Source: Ignavibacteria bacterium (lineage in GTDB: Bacteria > Bacteroidota > Ignavibacteria > Ignavibacteriales > SURF-24). Taken from it: a stretch of DNA of 64,000 bases. The notes beneath the pieces are model-generated. The model saw only the letters and a program-made list of their open reading frames with translations, had not been told where the DNA came from and did no database searches. Shown here one piece after another: positions 17,309 to 26,544 of the stretch. The stretch is taken from contig JAAXKQ010000006.1 in assembly GCA_025612245.1 (NCBI GenBank), positions 1-64,000 of the forward strand. The letters run 5' to 3'. The translations under genes and the position numbers were made by a program. Each line of letters starts with the position of its first letter. The stretch's first letter is position 1.

Positions 17309-17550
17309 AATGAGATTGACTGAACTTTCAGAAATGGTTTCAGTTAAAATACAGCTTTATACTTTCTTCACATTTATTGATAATTTCCCCATTCATCCTT
17401 AAAACTCTATGCCATTCTGCTGATAATCCTGCTGTAAAATTTTGTTTCGTTTGAATTTAAATAAACTATTATATACCTTTTCAACGTGATTTTTAGGAAA
17501 GCAAATTTTCATTTTCTACCAACATATACGCAATTATCTCTGGAGAAACC

Positions 17551-20325
17551 ATGAAGCTAACAAAAACGCTTTCAATTGTTATTGTTCTTTTTATTGTCCT
17601 CACTAAATCCATATTTGGCATCAATGAAGTAATTGCCAGAGTTCCCGATATCTACTTATCAAAACCAGGTTATATTGACAAGGCGACACTCGTAGTAGAG
17701 CCACTTGGTGGCTATTCCGAGCAATCACTTTACCTGGAGTACTCCGATCATGGTCAGTTCAGCCCCGGACAAAAAGTAGAAATTATTCACAGATTTGAAT
17801 TGCCCCAGGGGGCCGTCGTAAATGATATGTGGCTGTGGATCGGCGACAGTGTGATGAAGGCAACCTGCATGGACACGTGGACGGCAAGATCAATTTATGA
17901 CAGCATAGTAAGCATGAAACGCGATCCGGCCTTTTTAACAAAAAAAGGTAATCAGTACGAACTGCACATTTATCCGCTGGAATCCGGAAAGTTTAGAAAA
18001 ATAAAGCTGAACTTTATCACTCCAACCCGCTGGATCGGCAATACTGCCGCAACTGAACTTCCATTACTAATGCTAAAATCAAATAATAATAAAATCAAAC
18101 CTCTCGAAGTGCTCTTTAGAACCGGGCAGGATATGTGGGGAGAAGTTGGATTTAGCGAAAGTCCCAACCAAACATTTGCATTTCTTAAGGATACTGCGGG
18201 TTACAAGTATAAGCTATCAACTCTTACCGATATCAGTCAGTTCAACAGCCTTAAGTTGACATATAATGTGAATATGCAAAATGGTTTTTATTTTGATTTA
18301 ACTACAGGCAGCGATAGTCTCACATATTTCCAATCATCATTCCAGCTCAAGGATATTTTCGGTTTAAGTGTTGACAGTACGAGCAAAAAAAACCTTATTG
18401 GAATTGACCTAAGCGGAAATAAAAATAAGAATTATTCCACATTAATTCCCGAATTGAAAAAATTATTCAAAACCTCGCTTAAGTCGATTGATTATTTTAA
18501 TATATTTGTAAGCGGGGCTGGCAATACAAAAAAATTATCTTCAGACTGGATACCTGCTACTCCGGTCAATATCGATAATATACTGGATGGGTTTATTCAG
18601 AGTAAATATGCTGATTCTATAGGCCAAAGTAAATTTCCAATTTTAACATATTGCGATAATAATTCCACACTCTGCTGGGGATTTACAGATATTGAATCTC
18701 TTGCAAATATAAAGAAATTCGATAATATCTCCCAGGCCTCGGTATATTTCAGTAAATCAGACATTATTGCCTCCTACGATCAAGGCCGTGAGCACGTTCC
18801 TTCTTCAATGGAATTACCTAGTATCCTGGCGGCTTTAGATGCTTTCTTTGTAAATGGTGGAAGGTTTATTACATATTATGATTTAAATCGTGACAAGTAT
18901 AGTGAACCAGTAGCTACACATTATATAAATGGATTAGGTACAAAGGCATCCAATCACAATTCGATGACTTTATACCGGAATGTAAATGGAAATATCGGTA
19001 AAGATTTTCCAGAAAGCATAGATCATGCAGGAACATATAGCTTAAAGTATAACGACCCGGAAGTTAAGATTGAATTGCAGGACAAGGATGGAAACCCTGT
19101 TGTAATTTCCAAAAGAATTGGAAATGGTTTAATTGTAGTTTCAGGTATATGGTCCTTTAACGATGACGCCCCCCTAAAAAAACTTTTAGGAATGCCGCTT
19201 ATGGGGCTAAATCATTCGAAAGAACCATCTCAGATCGGGCAGACTTTGGATGCTATGAGTGATGAATATACAAAAAATAAATTCGATAAAGCCCTTGTCG
19301 TAAGCAACTCCGATTCCCTGGTTTTAGAACAGGATGCATTTGCCTGGGCCGGCAACTATGCTTCACGATTCAACAGTTCATCAAAACCGGTCTTCAATTC
19401 TGTCAACCTGCTTGATGGGACCGTAAGCGTGCCACCATCAGTTACTGTTGATAATGTTACTTATTACGGCAGCGGATTTTTGTTGAAAAAAGTCACCGAA
19501 AACATGAATGGGATTCATTTCGAGACCCACCTGAATGACTGGGATATTATATCTTCAATGCTCCCGGCATGTTCCATTCCTTCTCTTGAACAGTTTACTC
19601 TCAGAGCATCTGAGGGTAACAACCCCGAGGAGATTTTAGAACTCAGGGAAATCAGGCAGGATCCCCAGGATAACAACAGCCCCAAGTTTTTCATTGGCTC
19701 AGCTAACGTAGTAAATGAAATTAAATTAGATTTAAAGGCAAAGTTCACCGGAATTGATTCTTTAAGGACACGTTCTTTTACCGTACCAGTATATCATGAC
19801 AAGCCTCAAACAAACCCCATAATTTCTGCAATGCTGGGAAATGAGAAGATAAAAGGCTACTTTTCCAATGGGGGTTTTGACACGACTAAAATTGTTCAGC
19901 TTGCATTAAAATACAATCTGCTATGCGATTATACTTCCCTGATTGCCTTGGAACCAAACGATAAAATTCATTTTATGGAAAATCCGTTTGATGAATCGAA
20001 ATTAACACATGTCGAAGATGAGCTGAAAGCTGATTCATTAGATTTTTCTGTTTTCCCGAATCCTTTCAATTCCCAAACAAAAATTCTTGTTAAGGTTAAG
20101 AGCCCCTCAAAATTGACTTTGTGTATTTTTAATATTTTAGGACAGCTTGTTAAAACAATTGCCGATGGCGAGGAATTACTTACTGGAAAATCCTACATGT
20201 GGGATGGCAGGGATTCTTTTAATCAACCTGTAAGCAGCGGTATTTACCTGACAAGAGTTGTACTCAAGGAAAGAGATACTAATAAAATCCGGACATTTAC
20301 CAGGAAACTTCTATTGCTGAAATAG
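17551..20325 (+). CDS. Exported VIT-domain protein with T9SS-type C-terminal sorting domain
   Basis: A 924-residue protein with signal peptide (MKLTKTLSIVIVLFIVLTKSIFG) and CTGGAG before the ATG. Residues about 40-160 resemble a VIT domain (KVEIIHRFELPQGAVVNDMWLWIGD, ARSIYDSIVSMKRDP). The next region, about 270-360, has a von Willebrand A-like pattern, but the metal site reads DLSGNKNK rather than DxSxS, so metal binding is doubtful. Later regions are beta-rich and unassigned. The end is a sorting domain (FPNPFNSQTKILVKV ... FTRKLLLLK). VIT/vWA proteins usually mediate adhesion or matrix contacts; that role is inferred here. Confidence 0.8.
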   Translation: MKLTKTLSIVIVLFIVLTKSIFGINEVIARVPDIYLSKPGYIDKATLVVEPLGGYSEQSLYLEYSDHGQFSPGQKVEIIHRFELPQGAVVNDMWLWIGDSVMKATCMDTWTARSIYDSIVSMKRDPAFLTKKGNQYELHIYPLESGKFRKIKLNFITPTRWIGNTAATELPLLMLKSNNNKIKPLEVLFRTGQDMWGEVGFSESPNQTFAFLKDTAGYKYKLSTLTDISQFNSLKLTYNVNMQNGFYFDLTTGSDSLTYFQSSFQLKDIFGLSVDSTSKKNLIGIDLSGNKNKNYSTLIPELKKLFKTSLKSIDYFNIFVSGAGNTKKLSSDWIPATPVNIDNILDGFIQSKYADSIGQSKFPILTYCDNNSTLCWGFTDIESLANIKKFDNISQASVYFSKSDIIASYDQGREHVPSSMELPSILAALDAFFVNGGRFITYYDLNRDKYSEPVATHYINGLGTKASNHNSMTLYRNVNGNIGKDFPESIDHAGTYSLKYNDPEVKIELQDKDGNPVVISKRIGNGLIVVSGIWSFNDDAPLKKLLGMPLMGLNHSKEPSQIGQTLDAMSDEYTKNKFDKALVVSNSDSLVLEQDAFAWAGNYASRFNSSSKPVFNSVNLLDGTVSVPPSVTVDNVTYYGSGFLLKKVTENMNGIHFETHLNDWDIISSMLPACSIPSLEQFTLRASEGNNPEEILELREIRQDPQDNNSPKFFIGSANVVNEIKLDLKAKFTGIDSLRTRSFTVPVYHDKPQTNPIISAMLGNEKIKGYFSNGGFDTTKIVQLALKYNLLCDYTSLIALEPNDKIHFMENPFDESKLTHVEDELKADSLDFSVFPNPFNSQTKILVKVKSPSKLTLCIFNILGQLVKTIADGEELLTGKSYMWDGRDSFNQPVSSGIYLTRVVLKERDTNKIRTFTRKLLLLK

Positions 20326-20627
20326 GCGGTTACAAAAGGCCGGTCATAAATGACCGGCCTTTTTACTTTTACCACTATCTATTAAAAAACTTTTAGGACA
20401 ACATGATGACTTAGGCTTGTAAGCCTTTGTCCGGTCAGCATTTATTGTGAGCTTCAAAGTCGATAAATTCATTCCCTGGTACCCCCAGCTCTTGCAAAAC
20501 CACACATATTCCCTTCTGCTTACCTGCTTACAGCCCTTAAAGCCCGGAGGATTCTTTTCCCCTTAATTATTTTGTCCTTTTTGTTTTAGTTATAAAAAAG
20601 CCAGAATTTCAGAGAAAGGATTGCTCC
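20326..20627. other. Intergenic with terminator only
   Basis: The first 40 bases hold a strong terminator. The remainder shows no gene. The final bases contain AGAAAGGA, the ribosome-binding site of the DUF5996 gene. Confidence 0.5.
20333..20368 (+). terminator. Rho-independent terminator
   Basis: AAAAGGCCGGTCAT and ATGACCGGCCTTTTT form a perfect stem with a very small loop, followed by T, directly after the VIT-protein gene. Confidence 0.95.
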
Positions 20628-21542
20628 ATGGATACCGTAAAAGCTCAGACAATTTGGCCGGCACTGCCCTATGAAAAATGGAAGGATACACTTGATACAC
20701 TGCATATGTCGATGCAGATCGCAGGCAAGGTAAAACTTGCTCTTCATCCTTTTATCAATCACTGGTGGGAAGTAGCTTTCCAGATCAATTCGTCGGGTAT
20801 GACAACGGGGCTCATACCCCACAAGGATGATGCATTTGACATAAATTTCGATTTTTTGCGGCATGAGGTTTTAATACACAAAACCAGTGATGAATCCAGA
20901 AAGATTTCATTATACCCCCGCTCCGTAAAGAGCTTTTACGCTGAATTTATGGCAGCACTCGCTGATCTCGGGATTTATGTTACCATAAACCCGATGGCGG
21001 TGGAAGTTCCGGACCCGGTTTCATGCGACATCGACGAGCTCCATTCGTCCTATGACAGCAGATACGTGCTGAACTGGTGGCAGCTTCAGGTAAAGTGCCA
21101 TCTTCTTTTTGAACGCTTCCGCTCCACTTTCAGGGGGAAAAGCAGTCCGGTACAATTCTTCTGGGGGTCATTTGACCTGAATGGAACACGTTTTTCAGGA
21201 AAACCCGCTACACCTCCGGATTACGGAGGACGCATTATGCGCTTTGCCGAAAACGAGGAGAATTTTTCGTTCGGTTTCTGGCCGGGCGATAAAAGGTTCC
21301 CTCATCCGGCTTTTTATGCATACCTGTACCCGGCACCAAAGGGAATTGAAAACGCTCGTATTGAACCCCTTGCAGCCTCTTTTAGTCCACTCTTGGGTGA
21401 ATTTATATTGCCTTATGAAAAAATTTATGAGTCCCCCTCGGCAGGGGATATGATACTGCAGTTCCTGAAAAGTACTTATAATGAGAGTGCGAGACTTGCG
21501 GGCTGGGACCTGAGGTCACTGGAGGGACCGGTCCCCTTTTAA
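20628..21542 (+). CDS. DUF5996 family protein
   Basis: A 304-residue soluble protein matching DUF5996 from the first residues (IWPALPYEKWKDTLDTLHMSMQIAGKVKLAL). Conserved HPFINHWWEVAFQ, the central SYDSRYVLNWW and FFWGSFDL...RFSG blocks, and the C-terminal FSFGFWPGD, HPAFYAYLYP and LGEFILPYE motifs are present. Many conserved Trp and His residues suggest a ligand pocket. No biochemical role is established for the family. AGAAAGGA precedes the ATG. A UBP zinc-finger gene follows 50 bases later in the same direction. Confidence 0.85.
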   Translation: MDTVKAQTIWPALPYEKWKDTLDTLHMSMQIAGKVKLALHPFINHWWEVAFQINSSGMTTGLIPHKDDAFDINFDFLRHEVLIHKTSDESRKISLYPRSVKSFYAEFMAALADLGIYVTINPMAVEVPDPVSCDIDELHSSYDSRYVLNWWQLQVKCHLLFERFRSTFRGKSSPVQFFWGSFDLNGTRFSGKPATPPDYGGRIMRFAENEENFSFGFWPGDKRFPHPAFYAYLYPAPKGIENARIEPLAASFSPLLGEFILPYEKIYESPSAGDMILQFLKSTYNESARLAGWDLRSLEGPVPF

Positions 21543-21591
21543 CAAAAATAATAAACGAGATGCCGGATTAGCTAACACAAAGGAAAATTCA

Positions 21592-21858
21592 ATGAAAGAA
21601 GAATGCGAACATATTGCCCAAATTCAGCAGGAGCCCGAACCAAGAACACCCGAAGGATGCGAGGAGTGCCTCAAAATGGGAGACACTTGGGTACACTTAA
21701 GAATATGCCTTACATGCGGACATGTAGGCTGCTGCGATCAGTCGAAAAATAAGCATGCAACAAAGCATTTCCACTCAACTCATCACCCGGTAATAAAATC
21801 TTTTCAGCCGGGTGAGGACTGGAAGTACTGCTATGTAGATGAACTGTTTGCCGAATAA
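21592..21858 (+). CDS. UBP-type zinc finger protein
   Basis: An 88-residue protein that is essentially one UBP (ZnF-UBP) finger. The ligand pattern is CEHI, then GCEECLKMGDTWVHLRICLTCGHVGCCDQSKNKHATKHFHSTHHPV, with Cys and His spacing that fits the family. In eukaryotes this fold binds ubiquitin C-termini. Bacterial stand-alone versions are common but uncharacterised. GGAAAATTCA precedes the ATG. Confidence 0.9.
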   Translation: MKEECEHIAQIQQEPEPRTPEGCEECLKMGDTWVHLRICLTCGHVGCCDQSKNKHATKHFHSTHHPVIKSFQPGEDWKYCYVDELFAE

Positions 21859-21964
21859 TAAAGCTTCGGCTTGACTTTTACTCTGCCGGAGAGTGTCCGG
21901 ATAGAGGAATTCCTGATGACCGTGGGAAAATGCAGCGGAAATTCCTTGGGCCCCGGCAATTATG

Positions 21965-23218
21965 TTACCTGTTTTGCGGAATGGAAACCCTAAAGACCTG
22001 ACAATTACTGCTGAAGGTGATTTTCAGTTCTTTTACCAGCCATGGGATCAGTATGGAATCACCCTGCTTAAATAGTTTGTCTGCTCCATTTATTTCCAGT
22101 GAGATATTTCCTTCTATAATAAGAAGAATGCTTACACTGTAGTTATCTACAGTTCTGGTGGAGCGCTCACTGAATTTCCACCTGGTAATCCGGAACTCAC
22201 TTGCCGGAACTTCGTAAGTCAGTTCCTCTTTTTCAGATGAACTTCTGTTTATTATTTCTACCGGAGTAAGGTCAAATGAAAGTATTTTAAGGAGTGAGTC
22301 GATATCCTTAAACTTTTGGGTCAGCCCTGCACGTACAACATTATCCGAATTTGCCATACACTCAATAATATTCCCCTTCAGGTATGCATGGGGAATACCG
22401 GCATTAAGAAAGATTCCCTCCCCTTCTTTTAATTCAATAAGGTTGAATAGAAAAACCGAGAAAAGTCCAACGTCAGATCCATACTGCTTTTCAAGCTGAA
22501 GGAAAAGATTTTCCTCTTCACTCCTCTGCCCTTTTTCCTTCTTAAGGATCTCTCCTTTCACTCTTTCAACAGCACCTTGTAATTCCTGTGGGTGCAAAAC
22601 GGATTTCTTCATCATCTCTTCATAAAGCTTTCTAACGCTAATACTTTCTTCTGAAGATAGAAATAAATGGCTGCTAAGAATTTCGTTGGAATTTCCGCCG
22701 CCCAGGAACTCCCTTAAGCCCATGTAACTCTTCACCGCGAGTATGAATTCAGAAAGGGGTTTCAGACCAACCAGCGCCTTGAGACTGTCTAGAGCAATTG
22801 CTATTTCAGGTTTATGATTGCTGTCAGGATAATTCCCGGGATCTTTCAGGTGAAGAATTCCGGCATTAATTTTATCCGGGTGAGCCTGTATGGATAAGGC
22901 TTCGGAGGCGGAAAGTACCTTGAGCAAAAATGGCAGCCTGCCTTCAAATTTCACTGAAACATCCCTGCCCAAGATCTCTTCTGGATATCTTTCAATCAAC
23001 TCGTTAAGGCTGACTTCTTTCCCCCCGGAAATAACGACTGAGGAAGGTGCTTTTGGGTGAGACCCTATCCAAAGTTCGGCATATGGCTTATCTTTTTCTG
23101 CCTCAAAGCCCAGGAGTTTTGGAATTACCGCGTCTTCTCCCCTTGTCCCCCATTCATAGTTCTGAATTTTATTTTTAAGCAAATATGCCTTTGCTTCAAT
23201 CTTTAGTTCGTTCTGCAT
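21965..23218 (-). CDS. manA: Mannose-6-phosphate isomerase, class I
   Basis: A 417-residue zinc-dependent isomerase interconverting fructose-6-phosphate and mannose-6-phosphate. It has the N-terminal YEWGTRG, AELWIGSHPKAPS, the zinc and catalytic block LSIQAHPDK, and NHKPEIAIAL. Mid-protein EGEGIFLNAGIPHAYLKGNIIECMANSDNVVRAGL contains the conserved catalytic Arg. A second cupin-like half follows (ISLEINGADKLFKQGDSILIP). Full length. It supplies precursors for mannose-containing glycans. It lies downstream of arsM on the same strand with a hairpin between. Confidence 0.95.
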   Translation of the reverse strand: MQNELKIEAKAYLLKNKIQNYEWGTRGEDAVIPKLLGFEAEKDKPYAELWIGSHPKAPSSVVISGGKEVSLNELIERYPEEILGRDVSVKFEGRLPFLLKVLSASEALSIQAHPDKINAGILHLKDPGNYPDSNHKPEIAIALDSLKALVGLKPLSEFILAVKSYMGLREFLGGGNSNEILSSHLFLSSEESISVRKLYEEMMKKSVLHPQELQGAVERVKGEILKKEKGQRSEEENLFLQLEKQYGSDVGLFSVFLFNLIELKEGEGIFLNAGIPHAYLKGNIIECMANSDNVVRAGLTQKFKDIDSLLKILSFDLTPVEIINRSSSEKEELTYEVPASEFRITRWKFSERSTRTVDNYSVSILLIIEGNISLEINGADKLFKQGDSILIPWLVKELKITFSSNCQVFRVSIPQNR

Positions 23219-23358
23219 AATTCTGAATTTTTACCCTTTTGCCCTGTTAGGTTAATGATTCCTTTATTGCCATATCATAAAATAAATAAAAGATCAGTTA
23301 AAACCATAAGTGCAGTGTGGGAAATTTTCTCCGGCATTCTTTGGTAATATAGCTTTGC

Positions 23359-23400
23359 TGCCACTTGAGGCTCATTTTGTGCCTTAAGGCGGCAGCATTC
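23359..23400 (-). terminator. Hairpin between arsM and manA
   Basis: On the minus strand GCTGCCGCCTTAAGGC pairs imperfectly with GCCTCAAGTGGCAGC around a short loop, just after the arsM stop. No U-run follows, so it may be a Rho-assisted end or an mRNA-stabilising structure. Confidence 0.45.
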
Positions 23401-23418
23401 TTTTACCTTCATTTTCAA

Positions 23419-24258
23419 TTATTTCTTATAGCCAACGACCGTAATGCTGAAAATGCCCCTTTCGCCCGACTTATAGCTTTTTATCTCTTCATCAGATATG
23501 AATTTCTTCAGAGTTTCTTCGGGCAGGTCGATAACCTTCGACTTTTTTATTTCAATATCAGCAAACCCTGCCTCAGCGATCCCGGCTAAATAGTCTTCCT
23601 GCTCTAAGGCGCCTGCTACGCAGCCTGCGTACATTGCAGCCGAATCCCTTAATGCCTGGGGAAGCTCACCTTTAAGTACAATATCCGAGACGCAGAAGTG
23701 TCCGCCCGGCTTTATTATCCTGTACATTTCGGAAAAGGCTTTGCTCTTATCCGGAACCAGGTTAAGGACACAGTTGCTTACAACGACGTTTGCCAGGTTC
23801 TCCGCCAGAGGAATATCTTCAATTTCGCCCAGATAAAACTCAACATTCTTAAAGCCCAGCTTCTGATTGTTCCTGTTTGCCTTTGCTATCATCTCAGGCG
23901 TCATATCAATGCCAATTACTTTTCCCTTTTCACCGGCAATGGACCTTGCCACAAAGACGTCATTTCCGGCGCCAGAGCCCAGGTCAACTACGGTATCCCC
24001 TTCTTTTATTGCCGCAAACTGTGTCGGAAGTCCGCAGCCCAAATTCAGGTCCGCCTCTGCAACATAGCCCTGTAGATTCGTATATTCGTCGCTCATAATT
24101 GTATAATTTGCATCCCCGGCTGAGCCGCAGCAGCATGAAATGCTAACCGGTTCCGAAGATGAACCACAGCAGCAGGATGACGTGGACTTTTCGGACTGAA
24201 GAGCTATCTGTCCATATTTTTCTTTTACTGCTTCTTTTAGCTCCTTTTCATTTTCCAT
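23419..24258 (-). CDS. arsM: Arsenite S-adenosylmethionine methyltransferase
   Basis: A 279-residue class I methyltransferase that methylates As(III). SAM motif VVDLGSGAGNDVF is present. The three Cys typical of bacterial ArsM are visible in LNLGCGLP, VSNCVLNLV and YAGCVAGAL, plus a Cys-rich N-terminus (SSCCCGSSSEP...SCCCGS) likely to bind arsenic as well. The ATG is chosen because GGAGG lies eight bases upstream; an earlier in-frame ATG overlaps that site. It follows arsR2 at about 250 bases, separated by an acr3 relic. Methylated products could leave by the FCSCS-type permease of the main operon; this link is inference. Confidence 0.93.
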   Translation of the reverse strand: MENEKELKEAVKEKYGQIALQSEKSTSSCCCGSSSEPVSISCCCGSAGDANYTIMSDEYTNLQGYVAEADLNLGCGLPTQFAAIKEGDTVVDLGSGAGNDVFVARSIAGEKGKVIGIDMTPEMIAKANRNNQKLGFKNVEFYLGEIEDIPLAENLANVVVSNCVLNLVPDKSKAFSEMYRIIKPGGHFCVSDIVLKGELPQALRDSAAMYAGCVAGALEQEDYLAGIAEAGFADIEIKKSKVIDLPEETLKKFISDEEIKSYKSGERGIFSITVVGYKK

Positions 24259-24350
24259 AAAATAAACCTCCATTATGTGTATTTAATTATTGAATAACCG
24301 TGCTTAGTTCACTTTGACTTTCTTTCACTAAATATATACTAAATCTACAG

Positions 24351-24430
24351 TGCCACATTTACGAGACTTATCAGCACGTAAACTTCCACCCAAAGATCAA
24401 CTATAGCGGGAAAAGCCTCTCCCGGGGAAT
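24351..24430 (-). pseudogene. Relic of an acr3 3' end
   Basis: The minus strand encodes GEAFPAIVDLWVEVYVLISL followed by VNVA, in frame with and clearly derived from the C-terminal [20 protein letters not shown] of the intact acr3 at 14564-15643. DNA identity is obvious over about 75 bases. It lies between arsR2 and arsM, so this locus once had its own arsenite pump. Confidence 0.75.
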
Positions 24431-24478
24431 TTTTCTTTTTATACCTCAAAGTTGCATATTGTTAATCGCGCATTTCCA

Positions 24479-24496
24479 TTTCGCCATCTACCGAAC
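24479..24496 (-). promoter_or_regulatory. Decayed ArsR-type operator
   Basis: The plus strand reads TTTCGCCATCTACCGAAC against TTTCGTTATATACCGAAA at the arsR2 promoter. Its position just downstream of arsR2 mirrors the intra-operon operator at 16379-16396, so it is probably a duplicated and eroded copy. Confidence 0.45.
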
Positions 24497-24511
24497 TATT
24501 ATGTAAAATTT

Positions 24512-24862
24512 TTATCTGCAGCAGAGTTTATTGCCCTCAACAATAACAGCTTTATCCGCATCGGCAGTTACAGTTTTATCGGTGCTTATCCAGAACGGAA
24601 ACATTGAAAGTATTGATACAACCGTCGGGTCGGATGAACTGAGGTTAATGGCATAATTCATCCATTTTCCGTCCTTTTCGCCGATTATGAACCCTGCACT
24701 TTCCAATACCCTCAAGTGCTCCGATACAGTTGAAGCTGCCAGGTCCAGAACCGCCGTAATCTCACATACGCAGAGTTTCTTTCCCTGGAGCATCCCGAGT
24801 ATGCGCAGCCTGTTGGGATCTGAGAGGGCCTTAAATAGTTTTGCTTTTTCCTCTAGTACCAT
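24512..24862 (-). CDS. arsR: ArsR/SmtB family repressor, second copy
   Basis: A 116-residue paralogue of the gene at 16413-16763, same length, with LSDPNRLRILGMLQGKKLCVCEI (As(III)-binding Cys pair), STVSEHLRVLES recognition helix and a terminal NKLCCR. It heads the remnant arsM locus. Promoter and operator layout match the first copy base for base in the key elements, so the two repressors may cross-regulate both loci. Confidence 0.93.
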   Translation of the reverse strand: MVLEEKAKLFKALSDPNRLRILGMLQGKKLCVCEITAVLDLAASTVSEHLRVLESAGFIIGEKDGKWMNYAINLSSSDPTVVSILSMFPFWISTDKTVTADADKAVIVEGNKLCCR

Positions 24863-24878
24863 ACTATCTCTTTTTTCG

Positions 24879-24923
24879 TTTCGTTATATACCGAAATATA
24901 ATCGCCCTACGCTCAATTGTCAA
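24879..24923 (-). promoter_or_regulatory. arsR2 promoter with overlapping operator
   Basis: On the minus strand TTGACA (24918-24923), a 17-base spacer and TATATT (24895-24900) are followed by the palindrome TTTCGGTATATAACGAAA (24879-24896). Confidence 0.85.
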
Positions 24924-25069
24924 GAGAAACTTCATTTTTTTCTTTTCCGGCAATTTGATGGTTGCTGCAATTAAAGAAACCTGAATATTAGCATTGAAAT
25001 TGAAAGGCAATTTGAAAAGATTAAGGCTGTGAGGCCACGGTCTCCCGGCCTTGCAAGCTGAGGTGTAGA

Positions 25070-25690
25070 ATGAAGTATATACTCATTTCCATTTTATGGG
25101 CAGGCTACTGTGCCCTGCATAGTTTCCTTATCAGCATAAGGCTCACAAATTTCCTGAGCCGGGTTCTGAAAAGCTATTATGCCTTTTACAGACTTTTTTA
25201 TGTGCTGCTTTCCCTGGGGCTGCTTATCCGGGTAATTGATTATACGGAGCAGCTGGACGATGATATCATAGTAACATACTCTCCTCCTTTGATGGTTATA
25301 CGTTACACTTTGCTTTCAGGTTCATTGCTGATGTTCTTCTGGGCCTTTTTCTTCAGCTACGATCCATTGCATTTCTTTGGCATACGCCAGATAATGAACT
25401 ATGCAAAACCCGGTATAAAGGCATCTTCTGCGGAAGGGCTTAAGAAGAGCGGGCTGCTCGGTATTGTCAGACATCCGATGTATCTGGCTCTGATTATATT
25501 TTTATGGACCCAGACTTTAACTCTGGCTGACATTGTAGTCAATTTTATTCTGACCTTTTATGTTATTATCGGAACCCTGCTTGAGGAAAAAAAGCTTTTA
25601 CTGGAATTTGGAAGCGCATATGAGAATTATCAAAAGGAGGTTCCCATGCTCATCCCATTTACGAAGAAAAAGCAGCTAAGTCTGCGCTGA
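25070..25690 (+). CDS. Membrane methyltransferase-like protein (isoprenylcysteine/phospholipid methyltransferase or NnrU type)
   Basis: A 206-residue protein with about five membrane helices. The C-terminal half has the SAM-binding signature GLLGIVRHPMYLALIIFLW and EEKKLLLEFGSAYENYQKEVPMLIPF (E-E-x-x-L-...-G-x-x-Y-x-x-Y), as in ICMT and bacterial phospholipid methyltransferase relatives. The N-terminal half (WAGYCALHSFLIS, FYRLFYVLLSLGLL) resembles NnrU. The natural substrate is unknown. GAGGTG precedes the ATG and a perfect terminator follows. Confidence 0.75.
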   Translation: MKYILISILWAGYCALHSFLISIRLTNFLSRVLKSYYAFYRLFYVLLSLGLLIRVIDYTEQLDDDIIVTYSPPLMVIRYTLLSGSLLMFFWAFFFSYDPLHFFGIRQIMNYAKPGIKASSAEGLKKSGLLGIVRHPMYLALIIFLWTQTLTLADIVVNFILTFYVIIGTLLEEKKLLLEFGSAYENYQKEVPMLIPFTKKKQLSLR

Positions 25691-25703
25691 TTAGGAACAA
25701 ATA

Positions 25704-25747
25704 AAGCTCAAAGGCTGTACTCAAAACACAGCCTTTGAGCTTATTTA
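25704..25747 (+). terminator. Rho-independent terminator
   Basis: AAGCTCAAAGGCTGT pairs perfectly with ACAGCCTTTGAGCTT over a short loop, with T-rich sequence after it. Confidence 0.95.
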
Positions 25748-25810
25748 TTCAGGCAACAGGCTAATTACTCTTCTGCAGCCTCGGCTTTCACACACAGGGG
25801 GACATTTAAC

Positions 25811-26323
25811 TTAAAACCCCTTTTCATCGGCCGAGGGTCCGTATATTGACGGCACAGATATGTCGTTAAGCCTCATGTAAACCGTCAGCTGCCCGCGGTG
25901 ATGTACAAGGTGGTTAATTGTCTGTCCCACGCTTTCTTTTTTGGTTGAAGTAAATAGAACGAGTCCGTTGCTTTTCAGTGAAAACTTTCCTTCAAGGGCC
26001 TCATCGGAAACATTCTGCAGGGCGTTTCTTGCTCCCAGCATATTGTCATCAAAGTGCTTTACCAGTTCACTCGTGGTTCCGGGCTGAAAATGCTCAAATG
26101 TCGCTAAATCAATTTCCGAAACCTTTATTATGTGTGTAATCCATTTAGGTATTTCTGCAACCAGCATTGCAAGGTCACCCAGGGTCATCGACTTATTGTG
26201 CGGCTTCCAGCTGGAAAGTTCCATAGGGATTCTTTCAAGGCATTTACGCGTAGAGACAGATTCTGCCTCCAGCTCCCTTAAATACTCAGATGCAAGTATC
26301 TCCTTTGCCAGTGTATCTTTCAT
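25811..26323 (-). CDS. DinB/YfiT-like four-helix-bundle protein
   Basis: A 170-residue protein of the DinB superfamily. It has helical segments throughout, a SWKPHNKSMTLGDLAMLVAEIP motif containing one metal-ligand His, and the C-terminal TINHLVHHRGQLTVYMRLN with the remaining His ligands. Members bind a divalent metal and include thiol S-transferases (bacillithiol or mycothiol related), but most are uncharacterised. AGGAG lies ahead of the ATG. Stand-alone gene. Confidence 0.85.
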   Translation of the reverse strand: MKDTLAKEILASEYLRELEAESVSTRKCLERIPMELSSWKPHNKSMTLGDLAMLVAEIPKWITHIIKVSEIDLATFEHFQPGTTSELVKHFDDNMLGARNALQNVSDEALEGKFSLKSNGLVLFTSTKKESVGQTINHLVHHRGQLTVYMRLNDISVPSIYGPSADEKGF

Positions 26324-26544
26324 ATAATTCTCCTGATTTAGTTCATAAATAACTCATATCACCGGATGCTCAAAGAAATATTATATGATTATGCCGGGCA
26401 TAAGTCAATAATATTCATTTTGCCCATAAATCCAGGAGCTTTTACGCCAAAGAAAAAAGTTTAATATCTTGTTCCGCCGGCACATTATCGGCCTGAAGCT
26501 TTAGTAAAAGAAACTTTAGCCTAAAAAAAAGAGGTCAAAATTCT

